DNA of 64,000 nt from an uncultured Sphingomonadaceae bacterium (GCA_902806235.1 CADCVW010000043.1:1-64000); one strand, 5' to 3'. Counted from the first letter of the stretch, positions 37,699-48,054 are shown. The notes: a model not told the origin generated them from the letters alone. A program made the numbers and translations.

Positions 37699-38586
37699 CT
37701 AAGCCCGCTCCCTGACGAGCAGGGTCGGTGCGATATGACTGCGGCGTAAGGCAACGATCAGCACGCCTAGCAGCGCCAATGCGGCACCCACGGCCATCCG
37801 GGTATCGAAGCGGTCGCCCGTGATCAGCACGCCAAGACCAATCGTCGCGAGCGGCGTCATCAGCGTCAGGGGTGCGAGCAGGTTGGCCTCGTAGCGCTGA
37901 ATAAGGCCATAATAAGCGGTGTGCGCTACGACCGACACGATGAGCGCGGAGAAGATGACCGCCGCGACGAACCCCCATCCCGCTCCCAGCATCGCTTCCC
38001 ATTGCCTGGTCTCGAATAGGAGCGAACCGGCCGCCAATGGCCAAAGCGAAGCGAAGCCCACCCAGGCTTGAAACTGCAGCGGGCGAATCTCCTCCATCTG
38101 TTTCAGGAGGATCGCCCCGACCGAGCCGGCGGCGGCGGCCGCAGCAACGAACCATAGCCCGCGCGACAACGAAAGGCCTTCGGGGTTCCAGATCACGGTG
38201 AGCGCGCCGATCATGGTCAGGAGCACCCCCAGACCGCGTCGCCATCGGATCCGCTCGCCGAGCACGGCCACGGACAGCAGCGTGGTGATGGGCACGCCCA
38301 ACTGCACCACGATTGCCGCCGCGGAGGGGCTCGCCGTTTGCAGGCCGATGAAGAGCAGCGCGAAGTTGCCCCCGCCCATGAGCAAGCCCACCAGCAGGAT
38401 GCGCCAAAGCGGGCGAGGCGCCGGCAACAGCCAAGGCAGGGTCACGGCTGCCACGAGCACGAAGCGGACGGCGGCAAAGGCCAGCGGCGGCACGTCCCAG
38501 TGGCCGACGACAACCTTGCTGACGACGTTGCTCATGCCCCAAGCGAGGCAGATCAGCACCAGAACCGCGAAATCGCGCGCTGCCAA
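37699..38586 (-). CDS. EamA/DMT-family transporter
   Basis: This 295-residue protein has ten predicted helices in two EamA halves: FAVLVLICLAWGMSNVVSKVVVGHWDVPPLAFAAVRFVLVAAV begins the first and GLWFVAAAAAAGSVGAILLKQ the second. DMT proteins of this type export amino acids or other metabolites. It has an unusual TTG start (LAARDF). It appears intact. It lies between a DUF5681 fragment and a recombinase remnant and has no functional neighbours. Confidence 0.85.
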   Translation of the reverse strand: MAARDFAVLVLICLAWGMSNVVSKVVVGHWDVPPLAFAAVRFVLVAAVTLPWLLPAPRPLWRILLVGLLMGGGNFALLFIGLQTASPSAAAIVVQLGVPITTLLSVAVLGERIRWRRGLGVLLTMIGALTVIWNPEGLSLSRGLWFVAAAAAAGSVGAILLKQMEEIRPLQFQAWVGFASLWPLAAGSLLFETRQWEAMLGAGWGFVAAVIFSALIVSVVAHTAYYGLIQRYEANLLAPLTLMTPLATIGLGVLITGDRFDTRMAVGAALALLGVLIVALRRSHIAPTLLVRERA

Positions 38587-38735
38587 GCCATCAGCTCCAG
38601 CTGAGATCCGTCCGCGATCATCGGCAACATGCCACCTAGGCGGATGAGAGTACTCGGCGCGGCGCTACCGACCGAGCGCGAGTAGCGCAAGGCGAAGGGG
38701 TCCGCGCGGAATAGCGCGTAGAGAGGGTGGCCATA

Positions 38736-38760
38736 TCAGGCCAGCCCGAGAGCCGCGCGT
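38736..38760. repeat. 25-bp direct repeat, copy 2 (recombinase 3' end)
   Basis: Identical to 33135-33159. This copy is the true 3' end of the recombinase remnant. The two copies bound 5.6 kb containing the MFS, CoA-ligase, broken thiolase/DUF35 and EamA genes. Confidence 0.8.
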
Positions 38761-39554
38761 TGTTCATGCCAATCGAGCGGCAGTTGGAGAGCAAGCAAGC
38801 GCTTAGCGGAAAGCGTGGACGGTTGCCGCCCGTCGATGACCTTGCCGATGATATCAGGCGCCAGATGACTGAGGGCGAAAAGCCGACCCAGCCGAGACCG
38901 GCAACGACCCGCTTCCGCCGCGATCCGGCTGAGCGGCTGTCCCAGCTTCCCGAGCACCAGCGTCTTAACGGCTGCCGCTTCAGCAAGCAGGGCGACGAAC
39001 TCTTCGTTCCGTTCGCACTGCGGTTTGGGTGCTGGTTGATCGCCGGGGATGACGAGCCGCACCTCGTGCCCCCGCCGCACCCGCATCGCGTCGGCCGTTA
39101 GAGGAGTCTCGTGCTCGCACCTGCTGGCGTCAGATAGTGCGCTGAGGGTTTCAAGCAGCGCCGTACCGATAGCGATGATGCAGATCGAATTCCCTCCGAG
39201 TTCGACCTTGGCGACGAGCGCCCGCACGAGTGCGACCCGGTCCGCAGATGGGCCGCACGCGCGGATGCCGCTCAACCGCTTGGCTGCTAGCACCGCGGTC
39301 TGAATCGAGGCTGGGCTTGCCTCCTAGACGATGAGTTCGTGCAAGCGCACTTGGTCTGTGAGCAGCCTGCGGAAGCAGCAGGTGAGGATGGACTCAACAT
39401 CATGAGCTGAGATCCGCCAAGCCGGCTGATTCCCGACTCGTAACTGATTGCCGTGAGTCACGTAATATCGATGACGGCGGCCGTTTTTGACAGCGTGGCT
39501 CGGTGACATAGGTATATTTCCGCAGTGGTAGCTCGTCGCTGCTGAAGGCACCAA
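38736..39554 (-). pseudogene. Large serine recombinase remnant (C-terminal regions) with in-frame TAG
   Basis: Two ORFs in one frame (39554-39324 and 39293-38736) encode the non-catalytic part of a large serine recombinase. The first has SPSHAVKNGRRHRYYV, the segment after the zinc ribbon. The second runs from LVRALVAKVELGGNSI to the usual end FALSHLAPDIIGKVIDGRQPSTLSAKRLLALQLPLDWHEQRAALGLA. A TAG at 39324-39326 (HELIV-stop-EASPAS) interrupts them. The N-terminal resolvase domain with the catalytic Ser is absent; upstream bases up to 39880 show no trace of it. The 3' end is duplicated at 33135-33159. Confidence 0.8.
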
Positions 39555-39881
39555 CGGTAACGTCGGCTCTAGAGTGTTCCGAGTGACTAGTCCCAGCCAT
39601 AGCCTCGATCGGGATAGCTACATAAACGGACGTCTGGTTTAGGAGAGTGACGTAGCAGCGCTGAACGTGCGCATTTGGGTCCTTTAGGATCCGGCAGCTA
39701 TGTAAGCGGAAGTCGGCCTTTCGCCTTTGTCTCGCTCGGAGGCCGCCGGTCCACTGCTGGCTACCGATGGTCATCCATGTCGTCCGGCCTCCGGAGGAGC
39801 GCAACGTCTCGGTGCTGTTTTCCAAACGTGGCGCGCTTCTCGGGTGCTGACCAGCGGGTCCTACAACGTTAAGGCTGGGCC
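39555..39881. other. Gene-free, lower-GC stretch upstream of the 5-oxoprolinase gene
   Basis: No gene-like ORF with recognisable protein features is present on either strand. Base composition is visibly less GC-rich than the core, as around the recombinase remnant. It must hold the promoter of the downstream operon, but I cannot point to a clear one. Confidence 0.4.
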
Positions 39882-42800
39882 GTGCAGGGCACCACAGATC
39901 TTTGGCGGTTCTTTATCGATCGTGGAGGCACGTTCACTGACGTGGTCGCCCGCGCGCCGGACGGGCGGTTACTGACCGCCAAGCTCTTGTCGGAGGATCC
40001 CAACCGCTACCACGACGCGGCAGTAGAGGCGATCCGGCGGCTGACGGGCGTGGCTGACGGGCCGCTGCCCCCGGCCGAGGTCCGGGTCGGCACCACAGTC
40101 GCCACCAACGCGCTGCTCGAGCGCAAGGGCGAGCCGAGCTTGCTCGCGATCACCCACGGCTTCGGTGACGCCTTGCGCATCGGCTATCAGGACCGACCGG
40201 ATATCTTCGCGCGCGTGATCCGCTTACCCGACCCGCTCTACGCCCGCGTGTTCGAGGTGGACGAGCGGGTGGACGCCGACGGGCGGGTGCTGCGGCCGCT
40301 CGACCTCGACGACGCCAAGCGCGGTTTTCAAGCGGCGTACGACGCGGGCCTGCGCGCGATCGCGATCGCGCTGATGCACGGCTATCGCTCTCCCGAACAC
40401 GAGCGCGCGCTGGCCGAGCTGGCGAGAGGAATCGGCTTCCGCCAAGTGTCGGCGAGCCACGACGTGGCGCCCGTCATCAAGCTCGTCGCGCGCGGCGACA
40501 CCACGGTGGTCGACGCGTACCTCTCGCCGGGCCTCGGGTGCTACGTCGCGGAACTCGAGCGCGCGCTCGGCGGGGCGCGGCCGCTGTTCATGCAATCGAA
40601 CGGCGGGCTGGTCGCGGGCAAGCGTTTCCGCGGGCGCGACGCGCTGCTGTCGGGGCCGGCGGGCGGGATCGTCGGCATGGCGAGGACCGCCGAGGCCGCC
40701 GGGTTCAGCCATGTCATCGGCTTCGACATGGGCGGCACCTCGACGGACGTGTCGCTCTATGCGGGGCGGTTCGAGCGGCGGCACGAGGGCGTGGTAGCGG
40801 GCGTGCGCGTGGTCGCGCCTACCCTGCGCATCGACACGGTCGCCGCGGGCGGGGGATCGGTCTGTCTGTTCGAGGGCGGGCGCTTCCGCGTCGGCCCCGA
40901 GTCGGCGGGGGCCGATCCGGGGCCAGCCTGCTACCGTCGCGGCGGGCCGCTCACGGTGACCGACTGCAACCTTCTCCTGGGAAAGATCCAGCCCGAGCAC
41001 TTCCCGCAGGTGTTCGGGCCGGCAGGCGACGAGCCGCCCGACCGCGTCGCAGCGGAGGCGGGGATGGACGCGCTGCTCGATCGGGTGGAGGCTGTGACGG
41101 GCCGGCGCCCCGGCCGCGAGGAAGCGGCGGAAGGGCTGGTTGCGATCGCGGTCGCCAACATGGCGGGAGCCATCAAGGCGGTCTCAGTCGCGCGGGGGCA
41201 CGATCCCGCCGCCTACACGCTCGCCTGTTTCGGCGGCGCGGGCGGGCAGCACGCCTGTCTGGTCGCCGACGCGCTGGGGATGGAGCGGGTGATGATCCAC
41301 CCGCTCGCGGGCGTGCTCTCGGCCTACGGGATGGGGCTGGCTGACCGGCGCGTGCTCAGGGAGGCGACGGTGGCGTTGGCTCTGGAAGATAGCGACGGGC
41401 TGGAAGCTGCGCGGGCAGAGCTGGAGAACAGGGCGCGCGACGAGCTCGCGGCGCAGAGCGTGACGGAGGACGTCCGTGCGGAGTCCCGCGCGAAGCTGCG
41501 GTTCGCGCGGGCGGATTTCGGGATCGAGGTGCCATTCGGCCCAGCCGACGCGATGCACGTGGCGTTCGACGCGGCGCACCGTGAGCGGTTCGGCTTCGTC
41601 GGCGAAGGCGCGCTGGTGGTTGAGCAATTACGCGTGGAGGCGGTGGCAGCCGCGGGCGAGGCCGCCGCGGCGGCCACGCTCCCGTCGGAAAGCGCGCCGC
41701 CGGTCGCGGATGTCACAACCTACCTTGCCGGCGAGCCCCATCGCGCGCCGCTGTTTGAGCGTTGCGGGCTGGCGGCGGGCGCGGAGGTGAGGGGGCCGGC
41801 GCTGATCGTTGATCCCGTGTCGACCACGGTGGTCGAGCCCGGCTGGACCGCGCGCGTGTATGACGAGGGCAGCCTGGTGCTGGCCCGCCATGCGCCGCGC
41901 GCGCGGGCGACGACGGGCGCGGAGCTCGACCCTGTGCGTCTCGAAATCTTCGCGGGCCTGTTCATGGGCATCGCCGAAGAGATGGGCGCGGCGCTCCAGC
42001 GCTCCGCCTCGTCGGTCAACATCCGCGAACGGCTCGATTTCTCCTGCGCGCAGTTCGACGCGGCCGGGAATCTCGTCGCCAACGCGCCGCACATCCCCGT
42101 GCACCTGGGGAGCATGGGCGAGAGCATCCGCACCGTAATCGAGAGCCGGCGCGGCACGATGAAGCCGGGCGACGTTTACGCGCTGAACGCGCCGTACCGC
42201 GGCGGCACGCACCTGCCCGACATCACCGCCATCATGCCCGTGTTCGCGGGCGGCCTCGATCCCGCCTTCTTCGTCGCCGCGCGCGGGCATCACGCCGACG
42301 TGGGCGGGATCAGCCCCGGTTCGATGCCGCCCGACAGCCGCACAATCAGGGAGGAAGGAGTGATCCTCGACGACGTGGCCGTCGTCGACGGCGGTAAGTT
42401 CCGCGAAGCGGAGCTGCGCGCGCTGTTCGCGTCCGGAGCCTTTCCCGCGCGCAACATCGACCAGAACATCGCTGACCTCCGCGCTCAAGTCGCCGCCTGC
42501 GCCCGCGGCGCGCGAGGGTTGGAGGCGCTGGTGGCACAGCACGGGGCGGGAACGGTCGCCGCCTACATGGAGCATGTGCAGGCCCACGCCGCCGACGCCG
42601 TGCGGACGCTGATCGCCGACCTGCCGGAGGGCGCGTCCGCGTACGAGCTCGACGACGGCTCGGTCGTGCGGGTCGCGGTGCGCGTCGACCGCGCGCGGGG
42701 CCGGGCGGTGGTCGACTTCACCGGCACGAGCCGGCAGCACCCCGGCAACTTCAACGCCCCGCGCTCGGTGGTGCGCGCGGCGGTGCTCTACGTCATGCGG

Positions 42801-43454
42801 CTGATGGTGGGGCGGAGCATCCCCTTGAACGACGGCTTCCTGCGCCCGGTGGAGGTGGTGATCCCGGACGGCTCCATGTTGTCCCCGCGTTACCCCGCCG
42901 CGGTGGTGGCGGGCAATGTGGAGGTGAGCCAGGTCGTCACTGACGCGCTGCTCAGCGCGCTGGGCGCGATGGCGGGCAGCCAGGGCACGATGAACAATCT
43001 CACCTTCGGCGACGCCGAGCGGCAATATTACGAAACGATCGCCGGCGGCGCGGGCGCCAGCCACGATGGCGAGGGCGCGTCGGCGGTGCAGACGCATATG
43101 ACCAACAGCCGCCTGACCGACCCGGAGGTGCTGGAGGCGCGCTTTCCCGTGCTGCTGGAGGAGTTCGCGATCCGGCGCGGGTCGGGCGGCGACGGCGCGC
43201 GGCGCGGCGGGGACGGCGCGGTGCGGCGGATCCGCTTTCGCGCACCCATGCGCGCCGCAATCCTGTCCAACCGCCGCCGCGTGCCGCCTTTCGGCCTAGA
43301 CGGCGGCGGGCCGGGCGCTCCCGGCATCAACCGCGTCGAGCGCGCGGACGGCTCGGTCGAGCCGCTGGGCGGCACCGCCGCGGTCGAGATGGCGCCGGGC
43401 GATGCGGTCGTGATCGAGACGCCGGGCGGCGGCGGATGGGGGAAGTCGAGCTGA
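39882..43454 (+). CDS. 5-oxoprolinase/hydantoinase, fused A and B subunits
   Basis: This 1190-residue protein joins a HyuA-type half (about 1-680) and a HyuB-type half (about 690-1190), as in eukaryotic-type 5-oxoprolinase. The N-terminal half has [52 protein letters not shown] and [14 protein letters not shown]-like [19 protein letters not shown]. The second half has [50 protein letters not shown] and [22 protein letters not shown]-dependent opening of 5-oxo-L-proline to glutamate is the best guess; hydantoins are possible. The start is a GTG. It heads an operon with DUF969, DUF979 and DUF2891 genes. Confidence 0.92.
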   Translation: MQGTTDLWRFFIDRGGTFTDVVARAPDGRLLTAKLLSEDPNRYHDAAVEAIRRLTGVADGPLPPAEVRVGTTVATNALLERKGEPSLLAITHGFGDALRIGYQDRPDIFARVIRLPDPLYARVFEVDERVDADGRVLRPLDLDDAKRGFQAAYDAGLRAIAIALMHGYRSPEHERALAELARGIGFRQVSASHDVAPVIKLVARGDTTVVDAYLSPGLGCYVAELERALGGARPLFMQSNGGLVAGKRFRGRDALLSGPAGGIVGMARTAEAAGFSHVIGFDMGGTSTDVSLYAGRFERRHEGVVAGVRVVAPTLRIDTVAAGGGSVCLFEGGRFRVGPESAGADPGPACYRRGGPLTVTDCNLLLGKIQPEHFPQVFGPAGDEPPDRVAAEAGMDALLDRVEAVTGRRPGREEAAEGLVAIAVANMAGAIKAVSVARGHDPAAYTLACFGGAGGQHACLVADALGMERVMIHPLAGVLSAYGMGLADRRVLREATVALALEDSDGLEAARAELENRARDELAAQSVTEDVRAESRAKLRFARADFGIEVPFGPADAMHVAFDAAHRERFGFVGEGALVVEQLRVEAVAAAGEAAAAATLPSESAPPVADVTTYLAGEPHRAPLFERCGLAAGAEVRGPALIVDPVSTTVVEPGWTARVYDEGSLVLARHAPRARATTGAELDPVRLEIFAGLFMGIAEEMGAALQRSASSVNIRERLDFSCAQFDAAGNLVANAPHIPVHLGSMGESIRTVIESRRGTMKPGDVYALNAPYRGGTHLPDITAIMPVFAGGLDPAFFVAARGHHADVGGISPGSMPPDSRTIREEGVILDDVAVVDGGKFREAELRALFASGAFPARNIDQNIADLRAQVAACARGARGLEALVAQHGAGTVAAYMEHVQAHAADAVRTLIADLPEGASAYELDDGSVVRVAVRVDRARGRAVVDFTGTSRQHPGNFNAPRSVVRAAVLYVMRLMVGRSIPLNDGFLRPVEVVIPDGSMLSPRYPAAVVAGNVEVSQVVTDALLSALGAMAGSQGTMNNLTFGDAERQYYETIAGGAGASHDGEGASAVQTHMTNSRLTDPEVLEARFPVLLEEFAIRRGSGGDGARRGGDGAVRRIRFRAPMRAAILSNRRRVPPFGLDGGGPGAPGINRVERADGSVEPLGGTAAVEMAPGDAVVIETPGGGGWGKSS

Positions 43455-44110
43455 TGCTGGTGCTGGCGGGCGTGGCGGTTATTGCGGGCGGGTTCCTACT
43501 CCGGTTCAACCCGCTGCTGGTGGTGCTCGCGTCCGCGCTCGTCAGCGGGCTTGCGGCGGGGCTCGATCCGCTGCGAGTGGTGTCGGTCTTCGGGAAGGCG
43601 TTCAACGACAGCCGCTACGTGTCGGCGATCTACATCGTGCTGCCGGTGATCGGGCTGCTCGAGCGCTATGGCCTCCAAGCCCGCGCGCGCGCCCTGATCG
43701 GCCGCTTCGCGCGTGTGACCGCCGGGCGGTTGCTGCTCCTCTACCTTCTATTCCGGCAGGTCACCTCGGCGTTGGGGCTGACCTCCGTCGCAGGCCACGC
43801 GCAGACGGTGCGCCCGCTCGTGGCGCCCATGGCGGAGGCCGCAGCCGAAGGGCAGGGCGCGGGCGATCAGGGCGAGCGCGTCAAGGCGCTGACAGCGGCC
43901 ACCGACAATGTGGGCCTGTTCTTCGGCGAGGACATTTTTATCGCGATTGGCTCCATCCTGCTGATGGTGGGCGTGCTCCAGGGCTACGGCATCGCCGTGG
44001 AGCCGTTCGAATTATCCGTTTGGGCGATCCCGACGGCGGCGGCGGCGTTCCTGGTCCACGGGGTGCGGCTCCACCTGCTCGACCGGCGGTTGGGGCGTAG
44101 CACGAAGTGA
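43454..44110 (+). CDS. DUF969 membrane protein
   Basis: This 218-residue membrane protein begins [40 protein letters not shown], with five to six helices. [34 protein letters not shown] and [31 protein letters not shown] are the family's conserved parts. The ATG at 43454 shares a base with the upstream stop and has GGAAG eight bases before it; the track's ATG at 43436 is the alternative. DUF969 and DUF979 nearly always occur together and probably form one transporter. In several Firmicutes they lie beside pyrrolidone-carboxylate peptidase, which fits 5-oxoproline as substrate. Confidence 0.88.
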   Translation: MLVLAGVAVIAGGFLLRFNPLLVVLASALVSGLAAGLDPLRVVSVFGKAFNDSRYVSAIYIVLPVIGLLERYGLQARARALIGRFARVTAGRLLLLYLLFRQVTSALGLTSVAGHAQTVRPLVAPMAEAAAEGQGAGDQGERVKALTAATDNVGLFFGEDIFIAIGSILLMVGVLQGYGIAVEPFELSVWAIPTAAAAFLVHGVRLHLLDRRLGRSTK

Positions 44111-45018
44111 TCGGCCTCAACTTCGTCTACGCGGTCGCGGGCTCCGTTTTTGCGCTGTTCGCGGCGTTGGCGCTCATCGACGCGCCGCGCCGGGCCGCCA
44201 ACTCCGCCTTTTACGCTCTGCTCTCCTTCAGCTTCTACGCGGGCGACATCATCGGCGATTTTGGCAATGGCCTGCTCGTCGTCGCGCTCGCCGCCATCGC
44301 CGCCTCCGGCCGTTTCCAAGCCCGCCCGCGCGAAGCGTCGCCCGAGCGGCCCAGAGGCGACGCGCTGTTCGCAGCCGCGCTGGTGATCCCCGCGATGGCG
44401 CTGGTCGGCACGCTGCTGTTCAAGCAGGTCCCCGCGCTGATCGACGGTCGGCAGGCGACGCTGGTGGCGCTGGCGCTCGGCGTGCTGCTGGCGCTTGGGC
44501 TGGGCTACGCCTGGCTCCGGCCCGGTTCGGCCACGCCGTTCCGCGAGGGACGGCGGTTGATGGACGATGTGGGCTGGGCGGCGGTGCTGCCGCAGATGCT
44601 GGCGAGCCTCGGCGCGGTGTTCGCGCTGGCGGGCGTGGGCGACGTCGTGGGCGAGCTCGTCGGCGGCGCGATCCCGCAAGGAAGCCTTCTCGGCGCGGTC
44701 GCGGCCTACGCGGTCGGCATGGCGCTGTTCACGATGGTGATGGGCAACGCCTTCGCGGCGTTTCCGGTCATGGCGGCGGCGGTGGGCGTGCCGATCCTGG
44801 TGCGGCAGTTCGGTGGCGATCCTGCGCCCGTCGCCGCGATCGGCATGCTGGCCGGCTTCTGCGGGACGCTGATGACGCCCATGGCCGCCAACTTCAACCT
44901 GGTGCCCGCAGCGCTCCTCGAGCTCAAGGACCGCAACGGCGTGGTGAAGGCGCAGGTGCCGACCGCCGTGCCGCTGCTCATGTTCAACGCCGCCCTGCTC
45001 TGGTGGGTGCTCTCGTGA
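44107..45018 (+). CDS. DUF979 membrane protein
   Basis: This 303-residue protein starts at a GTG that overlaps the DUF969 stop (GTGA). It has about eight hydrophobic segments, including FVYAVAGSVFALFAALALIDAPRRAANSAFYALLSFSFYAGDIIGDFGNGLLV and the C-terminal AAIGMLAGFCGTLMTPMAANFNLVPAALLELKDRNGVVKAQVPTAV, which is the DUF979 signature. It is the usual partner of DUF969 and likely the second half of a transporter. Coupling to the fused 5-oxoprolinase suggests uptake of 5-oxoproline or a pyroglutamyl compound. Confidence 0.9.
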   Translation: MIGLNFVYAVAGSVFALFAALALIDAPRRAANSAFYALLSFSFYAGDIIGDFGNGLLVVALAAIAASGRFQARPREASPERPRGDALFAAALVIPAMALVGTLLFKQVPALIDGRQATLVALALGVLLALGLGYAWLRPGSATPFREGRRLMDDVGWAAVLPQMLASLGAVFALAGVGDVVGELVGGAIPQGSLLGAVAAYAVGMALFTMVMGNAFAAFPVMAAAVGVPILVRQFGGDPAPVAAIGMLAGFCGTLMTPMAANFNLVPAALLELKDRNGVVKAQVPTAVPLLMFNAALLWWVLS

Positions 45019-46016
45019 CCCGGCTGGATCAGGCGACCGCTGAGAGCTTCGCCCAGCTCACGCTGTCGCACATCGGCCGGGAGTACCCGCACAAGCTCGA
45101 CCATGTCCTGAACAGGCCGGAGGACGCCGCGACACCGTCGACGCTTCACCCGATCTTTCACGGCAGCTTCGACTGGCATTCCTGCGTGCACGGCTGGTGG
45201 CAGTTGCTGCGCCTCATGCGCCTCTTCCCCGGCATAGCGCAGGCGAACGAGATCCGCGCGGGGGCGGACGCCATGCTGGCCCATGACAGGGTTGCGGGCG
45301 AACTGGCCTATCTCGACCGGCCCGGGTCGGCGGGCTTCGAGCGGCCTTACGGCTGGGCGTGGGTGCTAGCGCTGCACGGGGAGGCGGCGCAACACGAAGC
45401 GGGCTGGGCCGCCGCGCTCGAACCGCTGGCGCGGGCCTTCTCCGCGCGGTTCAGGGCGCATCTGCCGAAGCTCACTTATCCGATCCGCACCGGCACGCAT
45501 TTCAATACCGCCTTCGCGCTGACATTGGCGGGCGAGTGGGCGGCGGCGTACGACCGGGCGCTTGCGGAGCTGATCGAACAGCGCGCTCGCGCTTGGTTTG
45601 AGGCCGACCGCCACTGCCAAGCGTGGGAACCCGGCGGCGACGAGTTCCTTTCCCCCGCGCTGATGGAGGCGCTGCTGATGAGCCGCGTACTCGGCCGCGA
45701 CGCGTTCACCTGGTGGTTCGACGCTTTTCTGCCCGAACTCGCGGAGGGACGTCCCGCGACCTTGTTCGAGCCCGCGCTCGTCTCCGACCGCTCGGACGGC
45801 AAAATCGCGCATCTCGACGGTCTCAATCTCAGCCGAGCCTGGTGCTGGCGTGGGATCGGCCGAGCGCTGGGGGAGGAACACCGATTCGTCGCCGTCACGG
45901 AGGCCTCAGCGCAGCGACACCTTGCGGCCAGCCTGCCGCATATAGCCGACGATTATATGGGTACGCACTGGCTCTCCACCTTCGCGCTGCTTGCGCTTGA
46001 TGAGGAAGCTCGCTGA
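45015..46016 (+). CDS. DUF2891 family protein
   Basis: This 333-residue soluble protein starts at a GTG overlapping the DUF979 stop. It contains HPIFHGSFDWHSCVHGWWQLLRLMRLFPG, YGWAWVLALHGEA, YPIRTGTHFNTAFALTLAGEWA and DYMGTHWLSTFALLAL. The repeated His/Trp-rich helical motifs resemble an alpha/alpha toroid with a putative metal or catalytic centre (HGSFDWHS). DUF2891 has no established activity. Its place as the last member of this four-gene coupled operon suggests an enzyme acting on the same substrate, perhaps releasing 5-oxoproline. Confidence 0.88.
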   Translation: MTRLDQATAESFAQLTLSHIGREYPHKLDHVLNRPEDAATPSTLHPIFHGSFDWHSCVHGWWQLLRLMRLFPGIAQANEIRAGADAMLAHDRVAGELAYLDRPGSAGFERPYGWAWVLALHGEAAQHEAGWAAALEPLARAFSARFRAHLPKLTYPIRTGTHFNTAFALTLAGEWAAAYDRALAELIEQRARAWFEADRHCQAWEPGGDEFLSPALMEALLMSRVLGRDAFTWWFDAFLPELAEGRPATLFEPALVSDRSDGKIAHLDGLNLSRAWCWRGIGRALGEEHRFVAVTEASAQRHLAASLPHIADDYMGTHWLSTFALLALDEEAR

Positions 46017-46429
46017 ACCGTCATCATGCCCCCGCTCGCCCGGCTAGCTCCGGCCCGGCAACCAGGAGATAGGCGCGATCGAGCTGCCCCAAGGTCGTTA
46101 GCCATTCACTCAGAAAGTTGGCTTCGGGCTAACTGGCCGGCCGGGTGACAAGTCGAGCAAACTTCGGGCGGCAGCCGCCGCGGCAATCGTCTGTACGAAC
46201 GTCTAAACCGGGAAGCGGCGAGGCGCCGGGAACGTCTGACTCTGGGTCTTTGCGGCACCGTCAAGCTGACGATCTTCGGCTGTTCGTCTCGATTCTGGTG
46301 CGGCCCCGACGCTGCCAAGCATCCATTAAGTCAGCCACAACGATGAGCTGATCCTGAGGTGGAAATCAAAGGCAGACCTCCATTGATTTGGGCCCAAGAT
46401 GTCGCGCGTGGCCCGGGACAAGGCCCGGC
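46017..46429. other. Intergenic stretch with nothing recognised
   Basis: This gap separates the convergent DUF2891 and MATE genes. The short ORFs listed in the track do not resemble proteins. I see no REP-like element, RNA gene or clear terminator. Confidence 0.4.
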
Positions 46430-47821
46430 TCACCAACGAGCGATCTTGACGAAGAGCGCGGTTCCCAGCCCCATCGCCACCATGGCGATCGCCGACAAGA
46501 CGAACAGCGCCCAGAGTGGCGCGGCCGCCGCCGACAACGTCCAGCCGCCGAGCACGACGATCGTCAATCGAAGACCTTGCGCCGTGATCGCGCCGCCGAC
46601 CCGCCCCGCACCTTGCGACGCGAAATAAAGGCACAGGCCGAGACCGAAGAACGCGAAGGCGAAGCCCGCGACGCGCAGGTAGCCGTATGCCGCAGCCCGG
46701 ACCGCCGGGCTGTCGGTGAAAACGTCGGCCCAAAATCCAGGCATCAGCACGACCAGCATGCCGAGCACTCCCAGCGCCGAGGCGGCGAGCCCGCCCGCCG
46801 TCCATGCAATACGACGAGCCCGATCGATGTCCCCCGCGCCGATCGCGGTACCGACCATCGGCACGCACGCGACGCCGACCGAGAACGCGATAGGGATCAG
46901 CAGGAACTCGAACCGGACGCCGATCCCATAGCCGGCCAGCGCCTCCGGTCCGAAGCGGGCCACGAGCGCGGTCAGGACCAGGACGGTGGCGACCGACAAC
47001 AGCGGCGACAGCATCGCGATCAGGCCGACCCGCATGATCTCGCCGAACCGGGCGACGTCGAGCAAGCCTGGGTCGAGCCGCAGCCGCAGGCGCGCCCTGG
47101 TCGAGCGAAGATAGGCGAACAGAACCAGAGCCGCGCCGGAGAAGGCCACGAGCTGACCCAACGCGACGCCGGCCATCCCTAGGCGAGGGACCGGGCCGAT
47201 GCCCAGCCCCAACACGCCGCCGACCGCCACTTGGACCACGCCGGCCGCCAACAGCGTATAGGCAGGTACCGACATGTTGCCTGAGCCGCGCGCGACCGAC
47301 GCGAGCATGTTGGTGGCCCAGATCGCGACGATTGCCAGTGCGGCGACATTTGAATAGTCGACCGCCTCATCGAGCACCCGACCCGTTCCGCCGAGGCGCT
47401 GGTACACCGACGGCCCGAGGTTGAGGACGGCGATGGTGAAAAGCAGCCCCAGCACCAGGCCAATCACGAGCGAGCTCAACGCGAGCGCCTGGGCGCGACC
47501 GTCGTCGCCGCCGCCGAGCGCCCTGCTGATGGCCCCCGACACCGTGCCGCCCATCGCGCCCGCGGACAGCATCTGCATGAGCATGAAAATCGGAAAGACC
47601 AGCGCTATGCCGCCGAGCGACGCCACACCCAGCGAGCCCACATACGCCGTTTCCGCGATCGACACGACCGTGGCCGAGCAGAGCGCGATCAGATTGGGTA
47701 GGCTCAGGCGGACCAGCGTCGACAGGACCGGGCCATGGCGGAGCAAATTCGCGCGAGCCGCGGCCGCTGCGGCGATCTGCCGCGTCCGCTCCGCAACGGG
47801 TTCGCTCGTCGTCGCGGTCAC
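46430..47821 (-). CDS. MATE-family efflux transporter
   Basis: This 463-residue protein has about twelve helices. The first half opens GPVLSTLVRLSLPNLIALCSATVVSIAETAYVGSLGVASLGGIAL, the MATE N-terminal motif; the second half has VGLIAMLSPLLSVATVLVLTALVARFGPEALAGYGIGVRFEF. It starts at a GTG that overlaps the small upstream ORF by four bases. The TetR regulator gene lies one gene upstream in the same direction, so this is probably a drug-inducible efflux operon. It is not closely similar to the MATE protein at 30299-31663. Confidence 0.9.
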   Translation of the reverse strand: MTATTSEPVAERTRQIAAAAAARANLLRHGPVLSTLVRLSLPNLIALCSATVVSIAETAYVGSLGVASLGGIALVFPIFMLMQMLSAGAMGGTVSGAISRALGGGDDGRAQALALSSLVIGLVLGLLFTIAVLNLGPSVYQRLGGTGRVLDEAVDYSNVAALAIVAIWATNMLASVARGSGNMSVPAYTLLAAGVVQVAVGGVLGLGIGPVPRLGMAGVALGQLVAFSGAALVLFAYLRSTRARLRLRLDPGLLDVARFGEIMRVGLIAMLSPLLSVATVLVLTALVARFGPEALAGYGIGVRFEFLLIPIAFSVGVACVPMVGTAIGAGDIDRARRIAWTAGGLAASALGVLGMLVVLMPGFWADVFTDSPAVRAAAYGYLRVAGFAFAFFGLGLCLYFASQGAGRVGGAITAQGLRLTIVVLGGWTLSAAAAPLWALFVLSAIAMVAMGLGTALFVKIARW

Positions 47822-48054
47822 GCCGCGATCACCAACAGGGTCGTGGCACCTTGACTGTGCAGGCGCTCCAGCAGTTTGTAGGCGTGGCGACTCGGCGTCC
47901 CCTTGAACATCTCGCGCCCGACATCGAGATCGGCCGGCGTGAAATCGAGCGCGTCGTTGATCGATGGACGACCGCCGGCGGCGAACATGGCCGCGACGCG
48001 GATGAGGCTGTCGGAGCTGATGACCTGCGAGACCGGCGCGGGGGTCAACATCAT
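47818..48054 (-). CDS. Small hypothetical protein between TetR and MATE genes
   Basis: This 78-residue ORF reads MMLTPAPVSQVISSDSLIRVAAMFAAGGRPSINDALDFTPADLDVGREMFKGTPSRHAYKLLERLHSQGATTLLVIAA. It overlaps both the TetR stop and the MATE start by four bases, strong evidence that it is translated. I recognise no domain. There is no signal peptide, and only the tail TTLLVIAA is mildly hydrophobic. It could be a small regulator or a fragment of an older enzyme gene. Confidence 0.6.
   Translation of the reverse strand: MMLTPAPVSQVISSDSLIRVAAMFAAGGRPSINDALDFTPADLDVGREMFKGTPSRHAYKLLERLHSQGATTLLVIAA

Noticed and set aside
33514-38586. Whole segment as an intact transposon
   Set aside because: No terminal inverted repeats, transposase or target duplication are seen; only the 25-bp recombinase-end repeat.
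41628-43097. 489-residue minus ORF opposite the 5-oxoprolinase gene
   Set aside because: His/Arg-rich antisense shadow of a conserved protein.
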